Assembly: GCF_900100885.1 (NCBI RefSeq)
Contig: NZ_LT629692.1
Coordinates: forward strand, 992,001-1,056,000
From: Microbacterium pygmaeum
Lineage (GTDB): Bacteria; Actinomycetota; Actinomycetes; Actinomycetales; Microbacteriaceae
Direction of reading: 5' to 3'
DNA length: 64,000 nt
Shown here piece by piece: positions 51,895-59,873 of this stretch. The first letter of the stretch is position 1, and each line of letters starts with the position of its first letter. A program made the position numbers and the translations under genes. The notes under the pieces were generated by a model. The model was not told the DNA's origin, made no database searches, and worked only from the letters and a program-made list of their open reading frames with translations.

Positions 51895-51957
51895 CCGCCG
51901 CCGACCCACCGCCCCAGCCCCCGCCCCCGCCCCCGCCCAGCCCCCGCCCCCGCCCAG
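51895..51957. repeat. Cytosine-rich simple repeat
   Basis: About 60 bases of repeated CCCCCGCCCCAG-like units on the + strand, hence G-runs on the - strand, directly next to a family 2 palindrome and between two gene ends. The G-rich strand meets the basic requirement for a G-quadruplex. Confidence 0.7.
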
Positions 51958-52022
51958 CGGTTTACGGACGGAACGCGCCGTCACCGCCGCCGGCGAGACG
52001 GCGTGTTCCGTCCGCAAACGGC
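51957..52022. repeat. Palindromic element, family 2, stand-alone intergenic copy
   Basis: The left arm runs from 51957 (GTTTACGGACGGAACGCGCC from 51960), and the right arm (51997-52022) is its near-complete complement. It lies 13 bases after the end of the flavin oxidoreductase gene that reads leftward at 52036, and after the C-rich tract. No nuclease gene is adjacent to this copy. Confidence 0.8.
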
Positions 52023-52035
52023 ACGGAGGCAGAGA

Positions 52036-53097
52036 TCAGAGCGCGGCGGCGATCAGCTCGAGCGTCTGGAGCCGGCCGGTCGCGGCATCCATCGGCTCGT
52101 CCTCGTACGCGCCTGCGATCGGCGAGACCATCACCTCGTCCACGTCCCACCGGGTCGCGAAGTCGCGCAGCTGCCCCGCCACGGAGGAGCCCGTGCCGAC
52201 GAACCACTTCGAGCGCGCCGAGGCCATGATCGACTGCGCGAGGCCGTCGAAGTCCGCCGCTCCCTCAAGCGCGGCCTCGACGGTCTCGTTCGCGGCGAGC
52301 GGCATGTTCGTGCGCATGCGCGCCATCATCCGCTGATATGGCAGCGACCTGGCCTCGGCCTCTTCGGCGGTCGGGGAGGCGAGGACGTTGACGGTCAGGA
52401 ACGTCCGGGGCGCGGGATTGGCCTCGGTCGGACGGAACTGCGTGCGGTACAACTCGAGCGCGCGCTCGAGACCTTCTCCGGAGAAGTGGTTCGCGAAGAC
52501 GTAGGGCAGACCGAAGGATGCCGCGAGCTGGGCGGAATAGTCGCTCGAGCCCAGCAGCCACACCTCGGGCACGGTGGTGGCCGACGGCGTCGCGTGGACG
52601 TCGTAGGTTCCACCGCTGGTGAAGCGCACGGTCGCGCCCTCGGCCGCGACCAGCCCCATGATGTCGCTGATGTGGTCGGGGAACCGGTCGACGTCGCTGG
52701 TCGTCCCGCTCTGGCGCAGCAGCTGCGTGATCACCGGGTCACTGCCCGGGGCCCGTCCGATCCCGAGGTCGATGCGGCCGGGGGCGAGTGCCTCCAGTGC
52801 GGCGAACTGCTCTGCGACCACGAGCGGCGAGTGGTTGGGCAGCATGACGCCGCCCGAGCCCACGCGGATCCGCGAGGTTCGCGCCGCCGCGGCGGCGATC
52901 AGCACCGGCGGAGTCGTCGAGGCGACCGCCGGCATGTTGTGGTGCTCGGCGAACCAGTAGCGACGGAAGCCGAGCTCATCGGCGCGAGCTGCAAGCCCGA
53001 GCGATGCCGTGACCGCCTGCGCACTGGTCTGACCCGTGCGCACGGGCACGAGGTCGAGGACGGAGAGGGCGGGCGCGGATCCGGGTGCGGTGCTCAT
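52036..53097 (-). CDS. LLM-class flavin-dependent monooxygenase (luciferase-like, group 2)
   Basis: A 353-residue protein of the alkanal-monooxygenase-like LLM group. Signatures: VLDLVPVRTGQTSAQAVTAS, GFRRYWFAEHHNMPAVAS, RIRVGSGGVMLPNHSPLVVA, RIDLGIGRAPGSDPVI, and VWLLGSSDYSAQLAASFG. It uses FMNH2 and oxygen; the physiological substrate is unknown. ATG 53097 matches the family start (LSVLDLVPV soon after); a GTG 12 bases upstream is also possible. Confidence 0.88.
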   Translation of the reverse strand: MSTAPGSAPALSVLDLVPVRTGQTSAQAVTASLGLAARADELGFRRYWFAEHHNMPAVASTTPPVLIAAAAARTSRIRVGSGGVMLPNHSPLVVAEQFAALEALAPGRIDLGIGRAPGSDPVITQLLRQSGTTSDVDRFPDHISDIMGLVAAEGATVRFTSGGTYDVHATPSATTVPEVWLLGSSDYSAQLAASFGLPYVFANHFSGEGLERALELYRTQFRPTEANPAPRTFLTVNVLASPTAEEAEARSLPYQRMMARMRTNMPLAANETVEAALEGAADFDGLAQSIMASARSKWFVGTGSSVAGQLRDFATRWDVDEVMVSPIAGAYEDEPMDAATGRLQTLELIAAAL

Positions 53098-53142
53098 CAC
53101 GGAGTGCAACCCGCTCCGGCATCCGCTCTATTCCTCCGGTGT

Positions 53143-53550
53143 TCAGTACTGCCGCGGCGCAGACGGTTCGCCCTGGTACTTCAGCAGGCGGCCGTCCTGA
53201 TCCTTCATCGCGCCGGCGATGATCAGGATGACGTCGATGAGCCACCAGATGCCGAAGCCGCCGAAGGTGATCAACTTCAGGATGCCGGTCCCGATCTTGC
53301 CGAGGTAGAACCGGTCGATGCCGAACTCGCCGAGGAAGATCGACAGCAGCAGGGCGGCGAGCCACGACTTCGGGCTGAGCTCGCCGGGCGCGACCGCGCG
53401 GGGGGCGTAGGCGGCGCCCGGTGCGGACCCGGGCGCGTATGCCGGGCCGGCACCGTACTGCGGCGGCTCCTGGCCGTACTGCGGCGGTACGACCGGCTGC
53501 GGCGTCGGGGCGGGTTGGGCGATCGGGGTGGGCTGGAGAGGCTGAGTCAT
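53143..53550 (-). CDS. TM2-domain membrane protein
   Basis: A 135-residue protein. The N-terminal ~60 residues are Pro/Gln/Tyr/Ala-rich and probably disordered (QPVVPPQYGQEPPQYGAGPA). A TM2 domain follows: KSWLAALLLSIFLGEFGIDR, FYLGKIGTGILKLIT, then WWLIDVILIIAGAMKDQDG, with the DRFYLG motif in the loop. Function unknown; the fold is common in actinobacterial envelopes. Confidence 0.85.
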   Translation of the reverse strand: MTQPLQPTPIAQPAPTPQPVVPPQYGQEPPQYGAGPAYAPGSAPGAAYAPRAVAPGELSPKSWLAALLLSIFLGEFGIDRFYLGKIGTGILKLITFGGFGIWWLIDVILIIAGAMKDQDGRLLKYQGEPSAPRQY

Positions 53551-53668
53551 GGCGTTTCCTGTCGTTCGGGTCCTCTTCGAGCGTAGGAAAGGGCAACCGC
53601 GGGAACACGGGGGAGAACCCCCGGAATCGGCACCCGGCTGACCGGGGCGGCCGGCGCGCGGAATCGCG

Positions 53669-55042
53669 TCAGCTTCGCGACGCTCGCTTGACGGCTTCGT
53701 ATCCGTCCAGCGCCGCCTTCCGGCTCTCGCCGAGGTCCACGATCGGCTCGGGTGGCTCCTCCGCGGTGTCGGCGCGGTACTCGGGCGCCCAGCGTGCGAT
53801 GTACTCGCCCCTCGGGTCGAACTTCTTCGCCTGGAGCTCGGGGTTGAAGATGCGGAAGTACGGGGCCGCATCGGCGCCCGATCCGGCGACCCACTGCCAG
53901 TTGAACGGATTCGATGCTCCGTCGGCGTCGACCAGCGTGTCCCAGAACCACTGTTCGCCGAGCCGCCAGTCGATCAGGAGGTTCTTGATCAGGAAGGATG
54001 CCGTCACCATCCGCACCCGGTTGTGCATCACGCCCGTGCGCCAGAGCTCGCGCATGCCGGCATCCACCAGCGGGATGCCGGTGCGCCCTTGCTGCCAGGC
54101 TTCGAGGTGCGACGGTTTCAGTCGTGGCCACGGGAAGGCATCGAATTCGCGGTGCAGGTTCTTCGTGGCGAGGTCGGGGTGGTAGAAGAGCGTGTGGGCG
54201 GCGAACTCCCGCCATCCGATCTCGGACAGGAACCTTCCTGCGGCGCCGTCGGCCTCGATCGTGTCGTGCCATACCGTGTGCGGGCTGAGCTCGCCCCAGC
54301 GCAGCCGCGGCGAGAGCTGGGAGGTGACCCCGGCCGCCGGCTCGTTGCGGGTGCGGGCGTAGTCGTCGAGATCTTCGCGGAGGAACTCCCGAAGCCGCGC
54401 CCGCGCCGCGGGCTCTCCGGGCTCCCACGCCTCGCGCAGCCCCGCAGCCCAATCGGGCTCGGTCGGCAGCAGCTGCCAGTCGTCGAGGTCGTCGGACGCG
54501 ACCTTCGCGGAACCGCCGTCCACCTCACGCGGTTCCGGCAGCGGCGCGCGCGGAGCCGGCAGCGCGCGGCACGCCCGCCAGAATGGCGTGAACACCGAGT
54601 AAGGGGTGCCGGATCCGGTCTGCACCGTCCAGGGTTCGAAGAGGAGGGATGCCGCGAACGAGGCGACCTCGATCCCGTCTTCGCGCAGCGCGGTCTTCAG
54701 CTGCGCGTCGATCTCGCGCTCAGCGCCCCCGTAGCGGCGATTCCAGAAGACCGCTGACGCCCCGGCATCCTTCACCACCTCCGTCACCACGCGTGCCGAC
54801 GGGCCGCGCCGCAGCACCAGCTGCCCGCCCTTCTCGCGGAGCCGCTCGCCGAGGGATCGCAGGGATCCGTGCAGCCACCACCGCGCCGCTCCGCCGAGCG
54901 GCCGGATGCCCTCGGACTCCTCGTCGAGCACGTAGAGCCCGATCACGGGCTCGTCGCGTTCGATCGCGGCGCGCAGCGCCGGGTTGTCGGCGAGGCGCAG
55001 GTCGTCGCGGAACCAGACGATCGACGGATGCGGCATCCTCAT
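53669..55042 (-). CDS. phr: Deoxyribodipyrimidine photolyase (cryptochrome/photolyase family)
   Basis: A 457-residue CPD class I photolyase-type flavoprotein that repairs UV-induced pyrimidine dimers with light. The N-terminal antenna domain starts SIVWFRDDLRLADNPALRAA. The FAD-binding half has SQLSPRLRWGELSPHTVWHD, LSEIGWREFAAHTLFYHPDL, GRTGIPLVDAGMRELWRTGV, HNRVRMVTASFLIKNLLIDW and DADGASNPFNWQWVAGSGAD. ATG 55042 is used; ATG 55036 is also possible and has better spacing from GAGG. Confidence 0.92.
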   Translation of the reverse strand: MRMPHPSIVWFRDDLRLADNPALRAAIERDEPVIGLYVLDEESEGIRPLGGAARWWLHGSLRSLGERLREKGGQLVLRRGPSARVVTEVVKDAGASAVFWNRRYGGAEREIDAQLKTALREDGIEVASFAASLLFEPWTVQTGSGTPYSVFTPFWRACRALPAPRAPLPEPREVDGGSAKVASDDLDDWQLLPTEPDWAAGLREAWEPGEPAARARLREFLREDLDDYARTRNEPAAGVTSQLSPRLRWGELSPHTVWHDTIEADGAAGRFLSEIGWREFAAHTLFYHPDLATKNLHREFDAFPWPRLKPSHLEAWQQGRTGIPLVDAGMRELWRTGVMHNRVRMVTASFLIKNLLIDWRLGEQWFWDTLVDADGASNPFNWQWVAGSGADAAPYFRIFNPELQAKKFDPRGEYIARWAPEYRADTAEEPPEPIVDLGESRKAALDGYEAVKRASRS

Positions 55043-55119
55043 ATCCTCGTCGGCCGCATCGTCGCGGGCACGGGCTTGACAGCCGCTTCTCGGTCCTGGC
55101 CCCGCGACCGTTCGCCCCA

Positions 55120-55185
55120 GCCGTTTACGGACGGAACACGCCGCCTCGGTCAGACTCTTCGCGGCGCGTCTCGTCCGTAACCGGC
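55120..55185. repeat. Palindromic element, family 2, copy overlapping the DUF559 gene end
   Basis: Left arm GCCGTTTACGGACGGAACAC (55120-55139) continuing to CGCCGC; right arm 55161-55185 (complementary, TCTCGTCCGTAACC core). The stop codon TAA of the DUF559 gene (55125-55127) lies in the left arm, so its last ~20 residues are encoded by the element. Confidence 0.8.
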
Positions 55186-56132
55186 TCGCCGGACGGCCAG
55201 CCGCGCGCGTGAAGCGCCTCGCGTATGCGATCGGTGACGCGTTCCGGCCGGCGCAGGTGCTGGTTGCGGACGCGGATGACCGACCAGCCTGCTGCCGCTG
55301 CGCGCTCCATGTCGGTGATGTCCTTTTCGTACTGCTTCGAGTCGGTGCGATGCTGATCGCCGTCGAACTCCACGAGCACGCGATAGGTCTCGTAGACCAT
55401 GTCGCCCAGCTTGATATGCCAACCAGATCCATCCCGTACCGAGACGTTCACTTCGGGCTCCGGCAGCCCAGCGCGGATGACGAGCAGGCGCACCTCGGTC
55501 TCCTTGGGGGAGTCCGTGCGCTCGCGAACGAGATCCAGCGCGCAGCGCAGCCGCTTCGCGCCGTGCCGGCCGGCATATCGTCTCACCGCACTCCGGAGCT
55601 GGTCGATCGTGGCAGTGGGGTTCTGGCGGCACACCAGGTGGTCGCCGATGGCGACGAGCTCATCGACGCTCAGCAGCGCAGACAGCGCGCACCACGTATC
55701 GATGGGATGCGTCACGACAAGACCGGCCTGGAAGACTCGCCGAACATCACGCGGCATCGGGTGCACGTGGATCCCACGGCGGCGCCGGCGCGTGGCATCC
55801 GACGCAGATGACACGTGGACCACCTGCTCGCTCAGTCTGGCCATGGACAGCGGAAAGCCGTGCGCGACTGCTGCGGAGATGTGACTGATCGCGGCGTCCG
55901 GCGCGAGCCGGAGAGATTCGATGCCGGCGCGCTCGAGGAGTTCCCGACCCGCGCGCTCCCACGGGGTCTCGACGGGCGGGGCGTCGCGGCGCGCGGGAAT
56001 GCGGACTCCCGAGACCGGTGCGGCGAGGTCGCTGCGCCGCAACCGAGACCTGCTCACGGCGAGGTCATCGGCCTCACGAACGGTGAACGCCCGGCCGATG
56101 AGTGCTCCGGGAAGAGGTGTGGGTTGGCGCAT
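55125..56132 (-). CDS. AbiEi-like N-terminal domain + DUF559 (Vsr-like nuclease) protein, copy 2
   Basis: A 335-residue relative of the protein at 2088, with the same domain plan. The N-terminal region is LPGALIGRAFTVREADDLAV then LRRSDLAAPVSGVRIPAR. The C-terminal DUF559 nuclease core includes Glu in SPKETEVRL, Asp in LGDMVY, and VLVEFDGDQHRTDSKQYEKD, followed by WSVIRVRNQHL. The ExD and QH residues of the PD-(D/E)XK/Vsr fold are intact. The proteins are similar in pattern but not near-identical. ATG 56132 (MRQPTPLPG) is preferred; longer frames are Arg-rich and run toward the upstream palindrome. It lies between two family 2 palindromes. No partner toxin is seen. Confidence 0.7.
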   Translation of the reverse strand: MRQPTPLPGALIGRAFTVREADDLAVSRSRLRRSDLAAPVSGVRIPARRDAPPVETPWERAGRELLERAGIESLRLAPDAAISHISAAVAHGFPLSMARLSEQVVHVSSASDATRRRRRGIHVHPMPRDVRRVFQAGLVVTHPIDTWCALSALLSVDELVAIGDHLVCRQNPTATIDQLRSAVRRYAGRHGAKRLRCALDLVRERTDSPKETEVRLLVIRAGLPEPEVNVSVRDGSGWHIKLGDMVYETYRVLVEFDGDQHRTDSKQYEKDITDMERAAAAGWSVIRVRNQHLRRPERVTDRIREALHARGWPSGEPVTDETRREESDRGGVFRP

Positions 56133-56228
56133 GCAGGAACCATCCCGCGGCGCGCACCTCGCGGGCGCGGCCCCCGGTCGATCGTGGACAACTCGCCCGC
56201 TCTCGCCCTTGGGGAGAGCGCGAGCGCG

Positions 56229-56292
56229 ACGCTTACGGACGAGAAGTGCCGGAATGCGGCGGCGCGACACGGCGTGTCTCGTCCGTAAACGG
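56229..56292. repeat. Palindromic element, family 2, copy upstream of the DUF559 gene
   Basis: Left arm GCTTACGGACGAGAAGTGCC (56231-56250) and right arm 56270-56292 (GGCGTGTCTCGTCCGTAAAC from 56271). It lies about 100 bases ahead of the nuclease gene start and 24 bases from the end of the lipid kinase gene, which reads leftward. Confidence 0.8.
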
Positions 56293-56315
56293 AATCGGGG
56301 CGAGAAGCCCCGGGA

Positions 56316-57377
56316 TCAGAGCCGCGAGGTGTCGTGGTTCTTCGGGATCATCGTGACCAGCCCGCCCGGGACGATCCGGCAGCGCATGCGCACCGCCTGG
56401 CCGAACTCGTCACCGTCCAGCTGCACCGGCTGCGGGTCCTGCGTCGCGATGTCGATGCCGTCGCCACGGGAGTACAGCACCGAGTTGTCCTTCGTGCGCA
56501 GCGAGAGCACCCGACGACCGGCGCGGAAGCGGCGCAGGAAGCTGTTGTCCCAGGCGACGCGGCGCCAGACCAGCACCCAGCCCAGCGCATTCTTGGGCTG
56601 GAAGATGACGACGTCCAGCTCGCCATCGGCGACGGATGCCTCGGGGATGAGCTCGAGCCCGGCCGGCAACGACCCGCAGTTGGCGATGAGGATGCTCTGC
56701 ACCCGCGCCGAGTGCAGGCGCCGCTCGGGGATCTGGTACGCGATGCGGAACGGCTTGGCGGTGGCCAGCGACCGGGCGGCGCCGTCGACGTAGGCGATCC
56801 AGCCGACCCGCTTCTTCAAGTCGCCGTTCGTGTTGGCGATCATCGCGGCATCCAGCCCCATGCCGCCCATCACCACGAACGCACGCTCTTCGCTGGTGCC
56901 GTCCTGCCGGCGGATCGCGGCGAACCCGACGTCCACGGCCAGCCGGTCGCCGTCGAAGGTCGCGCGGATCATCGCCTCGGAGTCGGTCAGGGGCAGCAGG
57001 AGGTTCCGAGCGAGCAGGTTGCCGGTGCCGCTGGGGACGATCGTGAGCGGGATGCCGGTGCCGCTCATGGCCTCGGTGACCGCGCGGACCGTGCCGTCGC
57101 CGCCGGCGACGAGCACCGCATCGGCTCCGGCCTGCAGCGCCTGGCGCGTCACCTCGGCGCCGAGATCGTCGATCGTCGTCTCGTAGAAGAGCGGCTCCTG
57201 CCAGCCCGCCTGCTGCGACAGTCGCTGCACCGTGGAGCGGAGGGAGGCGGCATCCACCTTGATCGGGTTGTACACCAGAGCCGCCTTGGGGCTCGGCTTC
57301 TCGCCGCCGCCTGCCATCGGCTCGGTCTGCCCATCGGCGTCGACGCGACGGACCTCGCCGTCGCCGCTGCTCACCAT
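56316..57377 (-). CDS. Diacylglycerol kinase-family lipid kinase
   Basis: A 353-residue DagK_cat-family protein. The nucleotide loop is VLVAGGDGTVRAVTEAMSGT with GGDGT, followed by LTIVPSGTGNLLARNLLLPL. The C-terminal part contains VVMGGMGLDAAMIANTNGDL, ASVADGELDVVIFQPKNALG and VQLDGDEFG. It phosphorylates diacylglycerol or related lipids and recycles lipid head groups. ATG 57377 is used, with a GTG six bases upstream as an alternative. It is divergent from serS. Confidence 0.88.
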   Translation of the reverse strand: MVSSGDGEVRRVDADGQTEPMAGGGEKPSPKAALVYNPIKVDAASLRSTVQRLSQQAGWQEPLFYETTIDDLGAEVTRQALQAGADAVLVAGGDGTVRAVTEAMSGTGIPLTIVPSGTGNLLARNLLLPLTDSEAMIRATFDGDRLAVDVGFAAIRRQDGTSEERAFVVMGGMGLDAAMIANTNGDLKKRVGWIAYVDGAARSLATAKPFRIAYQIPERRLHSARVQSILIANCGSLPAGLELIPEASVADGELDVVIFQPKNALGWVLVWRRVAWDNSFLRRFRAGRRVLSLRTKDNSVLYSRGDGIDIATQDPQPVQLDGDEFGQAVRMRCRIVPGGLVTMIPKNHDTSRL

Positions 57378-57429
57378 GGCCACACTCTACGGCGGCGTGG
57401 GATCGGATGCCGCTGGCTAGACTGGCCGG

Positions 57430-58716
57430 GTGATCGATCCACTACTGCTCCGCGAGGATCCCGAGCTGGTCAAGCGCTCGCAGGAGGCGCGCGGAGAGTC
57501 GGCGAGCACCGTCGATGATGCCCTGACCGCCGACCGCGATCGCCGCGCAGCGATCACGTCGTTCGAGGAGCTCCGCGCGGCGCAGAATGCCCACGGCAAG
57601 CGGGTCGCCCAGGCACCGAAGGACGAGAAGGCCGCGCTCGTGGCTGAGGCCAAGGAGCTGAGCGAGCGGGTCAAGCTCGCCCAGCACGCGGTCACCGCCG
57701 CCGAAGAGGCCGCGACCGCAGCGATGGCGCGCATCGAGAACATCGTGATCGACGGCGTTCCCGCAGGCGGCGAGGAGAACTTTGTCACGCTGCGCACGCA
57801 CGGGCAGACCCCGACGTTCGAGTTCGAGCCGCGCGACCACCTCGAGCTCGGCGAGCTGCTCGGCGCGATCGACATGGAGCGCGGCACGAAGGTTTCGGGG
57901 AGCCGCTTCTACTTCCTCACCGGCGTCGGCGCGCGGCTCGAGTTCGCGCTGATGAACCTCGCCCTGCAGCGGGCTTTGGATGCCGGCTTCATCCCGCTGA
58001 TCCCGCCGACGCTGGTGCGTCCCGAGGTCATGCGTGGGACCGGATTCCTCGGGCAGCACGCTGATGAGGTCTACCACCTCGAGGAGGACGACCTCTACCT
58101 GGTCGGCACCAGCGAGGTCCCGCTCGCCGGGTACCACATGGACGAGATCCTCGACCTGACGCCCGGACCCAAGCGATACGCCGGCTGGTCGACCTGCTAT
58201 CGGCGCGAGGCCGGCTCGTACGGCAAGGACACGCGCGGCATCATCCGCGTGCACCAGTTCAACAAACTCGAGATGTTCGTATACACGACGCCGGAGGATG
58301 CCGAAGCCGAGCACCTCCGACTGGTCGCCCTGCAGGAGGGCATGCTGCAGGACCTCGGGCTCAGCTACCGCGTCATCGACGTCGCCGCCGGCGATCTGGG
58401 CTCCAGCGCCGCGCGCAAGTACGACGTCGAGGCCTGGGTGCCCACGCAGAACGCGTACCGGGAGCTGACCTCGACATCGAACTGCACGACCTATCAGGCG
58501 CGGCGGCTCGACATCCGCCACCGTCCCGCCGTCGAGGGGGTCGCTGCCGGCACGGGCAAGACCCAGCACGTCGCCACGCTCAACGGCACGCTCGCGACCA
58601 CCCGCTGGATCGTCGCGATCCTCGAGACCCACCAGCGCGCCGACGGCTCGGTCGTCGTCCCCGAGGTGCTGCGTCCCTACCTGGGCGGCCTCGAGGTCCT
58701 GGAGCCCATCGCGTGA
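57430..58716 (+). CDS. serS: Seryl-tRNA synthetase
   Basis: A 428-residue class II synthetase that charges tRNA-Ser. The N-terminal ~110 residues form the long antiparallel coiled coil (ELSERVKLAQHAVTAAEEAA) that grips the tRNA long variable arm. Catalytic motif 2 is WSTCYRREAGSYGKDTRGII and motif 3 is LNGTLATTRWIVAILE. The TSEVPLAGYH serine pocket is present. TAGACT (57418-57423) lies six bases before GTG 57430, so the message is probably leaderless. Both tRNA-Ser genes of the window lie within 5 kb downstream. Confidence 0.97.
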   Translation: MIDPLLLREDPELVKRSQEARGESASTVDDALTADRDRRAAITSFEELRAAQNAHGKRVAQAPKDEKAALVAEAKELSERVKLAQHAVTAAEEAATAAMARIENIVIDGVPAGGEENFVTLRTHGQTPTFEFEPRDHLELGELLGAIDMERGTKVSGSRFYFLTGVGARLEFALMNLALQRALDAGFIPLIPPTLVRPEVMRGTGFLGQHADEVYHLEEDDLYLVGTSEVPLAGYHMDEILDLTPGPKRYAGWSTCYRREAGSYGKDTRGIIRVHQFNKLEMFVYTTPEDAEAEHLRLVALQEGMLQDLGLSYRVIDVAAGDLGSSAARKYDVEAWVPTQNAYRELTSTSNCTTYQARRLDIRHRPAVEGVAAGTGKTQHVATLNGTLATTRWIVAILETHQRADGSVVVPEVLRPYLGGLEVLEPIA

Positions 58717-59636
58717 GCGAAGCAGGGCTTCCCGAGACCGGTGAGGTGGAGGTCACGGATGCCGCGGAAGCGGCCGACCTCGTCGAGGGGATCGTCCGCG
58801 AGACCGAGGACCCGACCGTCCAGAGCCCTCGCCTGCTGATCGTGCTCGACATCGACGGCACCGTCATCCTCGAGGACGAGTCCCTGAGCCCCGGCGTCGT
58901 CGACGCCATCGAAGATGCGCACGCGGTGGGGCATCGGGTCATGATCGCCACGGGCCGCAGCTGGGAGGGGACCGTCGGGATCCTCCGTGCGCTCGGCATC
59001 GCGCCCGAGTTCGTCGTCTGCTCGAACGGTGCGGTGGTGCTCAGGCGCGTGGGCGAGCTCGCCGACCCCGAGGGCGACCTGCGCTACGAGCGCTTCCACG
59101 TCGAGACGTTCGATCCCGCGGAGGTGCTCACGATGCTCCGCGAGCACCTGCCCGACGCCCACTACCTCGTCGAACTCCCGGACGGCCGGCGCCTGTACAC
59201 CGAGTACCTCGACGACTGGAACCTCAGCCAGGCGCAGCGGGTGCCGTTCGCGGAACTGTCGGCGCATCCCGTCTGCCGCGTCGTGGTCGTCGCCCCGGAG
59301 CAGGGCGAGCAGGACTTCGTCGACCTCGTCGCCCGCATCGGGCTGAACCAGGTCTCATACGCGGTCGGGTGGACCGCGTGGCTGGACATCGCCCCGCAGG
59401 GCGTGGACAAGAGCACCGGGCTGCAGATCGTCCGCGACGAGCTCGGCGTGGCGCCGGCCGACGTCCTGGTGATCGGCGACGGCCGCAACGACCTCGGCAT
59501 GTTCGCGTGGGCGCGGCGGAACGGCGGACGCGCCGTCGCGATGCAGCAGGGCCCGCAGGAAGTTCGGGATGCGGCATCCGAAGTCACCCTCTCCGTGCAG
59601 GAGGGCGGCGTGGCCGCCGTACTGCGCTCGCTCTGA
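58713..59636 (+). CDS. HAD-superfamily (Cof-type) hydrolase
   Basis: A 307-residue HAD phosphatase of the C2-cap (Cof/IIB) type. Motif I is VLDIDGTVILEDE (nucleophile and acid Asp), motif II lies near VMIATGRSWEG, and the Lys and acidic motifs III/IV are around QGVDKSTGLQIV and VIGDGRNDLGMF. It probably dephosphorylates small sugar or cofactor phosphates. The GTG start overlaps the serS stop by four bases. Confidence 0.88.
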   Translation: MSEAGLPETGEVEVTDAAEAADLVEGIVRETEDPTVQSPRLLIVLDIDGTVILEDESLSPGVVDAIEDAHAVGHRVMIATGRSWEGTVGILRALGIAPEFVVCSNGAVVLRRVGELADPEGDLRYERFHVETFDPAEVLTMLREHLPDAHYLVELPDGRRLYTEYLDDWNLSQAQRVPFAELSAHPVCRVVVVAPEQGEQDFVDLVARIGLNQVSYAVGWTAWLDIAPQGVDKSTGLQIVRDELGVAPADVLVIGDGRNDLGMFAWARRNGGRAVAMQQGPQEVRDAASEVTLSVQEGGVAAVLRSL

Positions 59637-59750
59637 CACGCAGCAGCACTCAGAGGTTCTTCAGGGCACTCCTGGAACAATAGGTCGGCAGTGCCGTCGG
59701 TTAGACTCGACGACTGTTCGACAGGTGCCGTTTTCATCCGGCATCGGTCG

Positions 59751-59835
59751 GGAGGGTTGTCCGAGCGGCCGATGGACCTGGTCTTGAAAACCAGTGGGCA
59801 GCAATGTCCCGTGGGTTCGAATCCCACACCCTCCG
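59751..59835 (+). tRNA. tRNA-Ser (anticodon UGA)
   Basis: 85-base cloverleaf with a seven-pair acceptor stem GGAGGGT/ACCCTCC, a class II long variable arm, anticodon loop CTTGAAA between CTGGT and ACCAG stems (anticodon TGA), and a T arm GTGGGTTCGAATCCCAC. No CCA is encoded (GCA follows). It lies 115 bases after the HAD gene. Confidence 0.93.
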
Positions 59836-59873
59836 CAGCAGTGTGAAGGGAACCCCGCCCCGAGAGGAACCCC

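Noticed and set aside
51895..51957. Possible CRISPR-like array
   Set aside because: It is a simple C-rich repeat with no spacers of constant length and no cas genes anywhere in the window.
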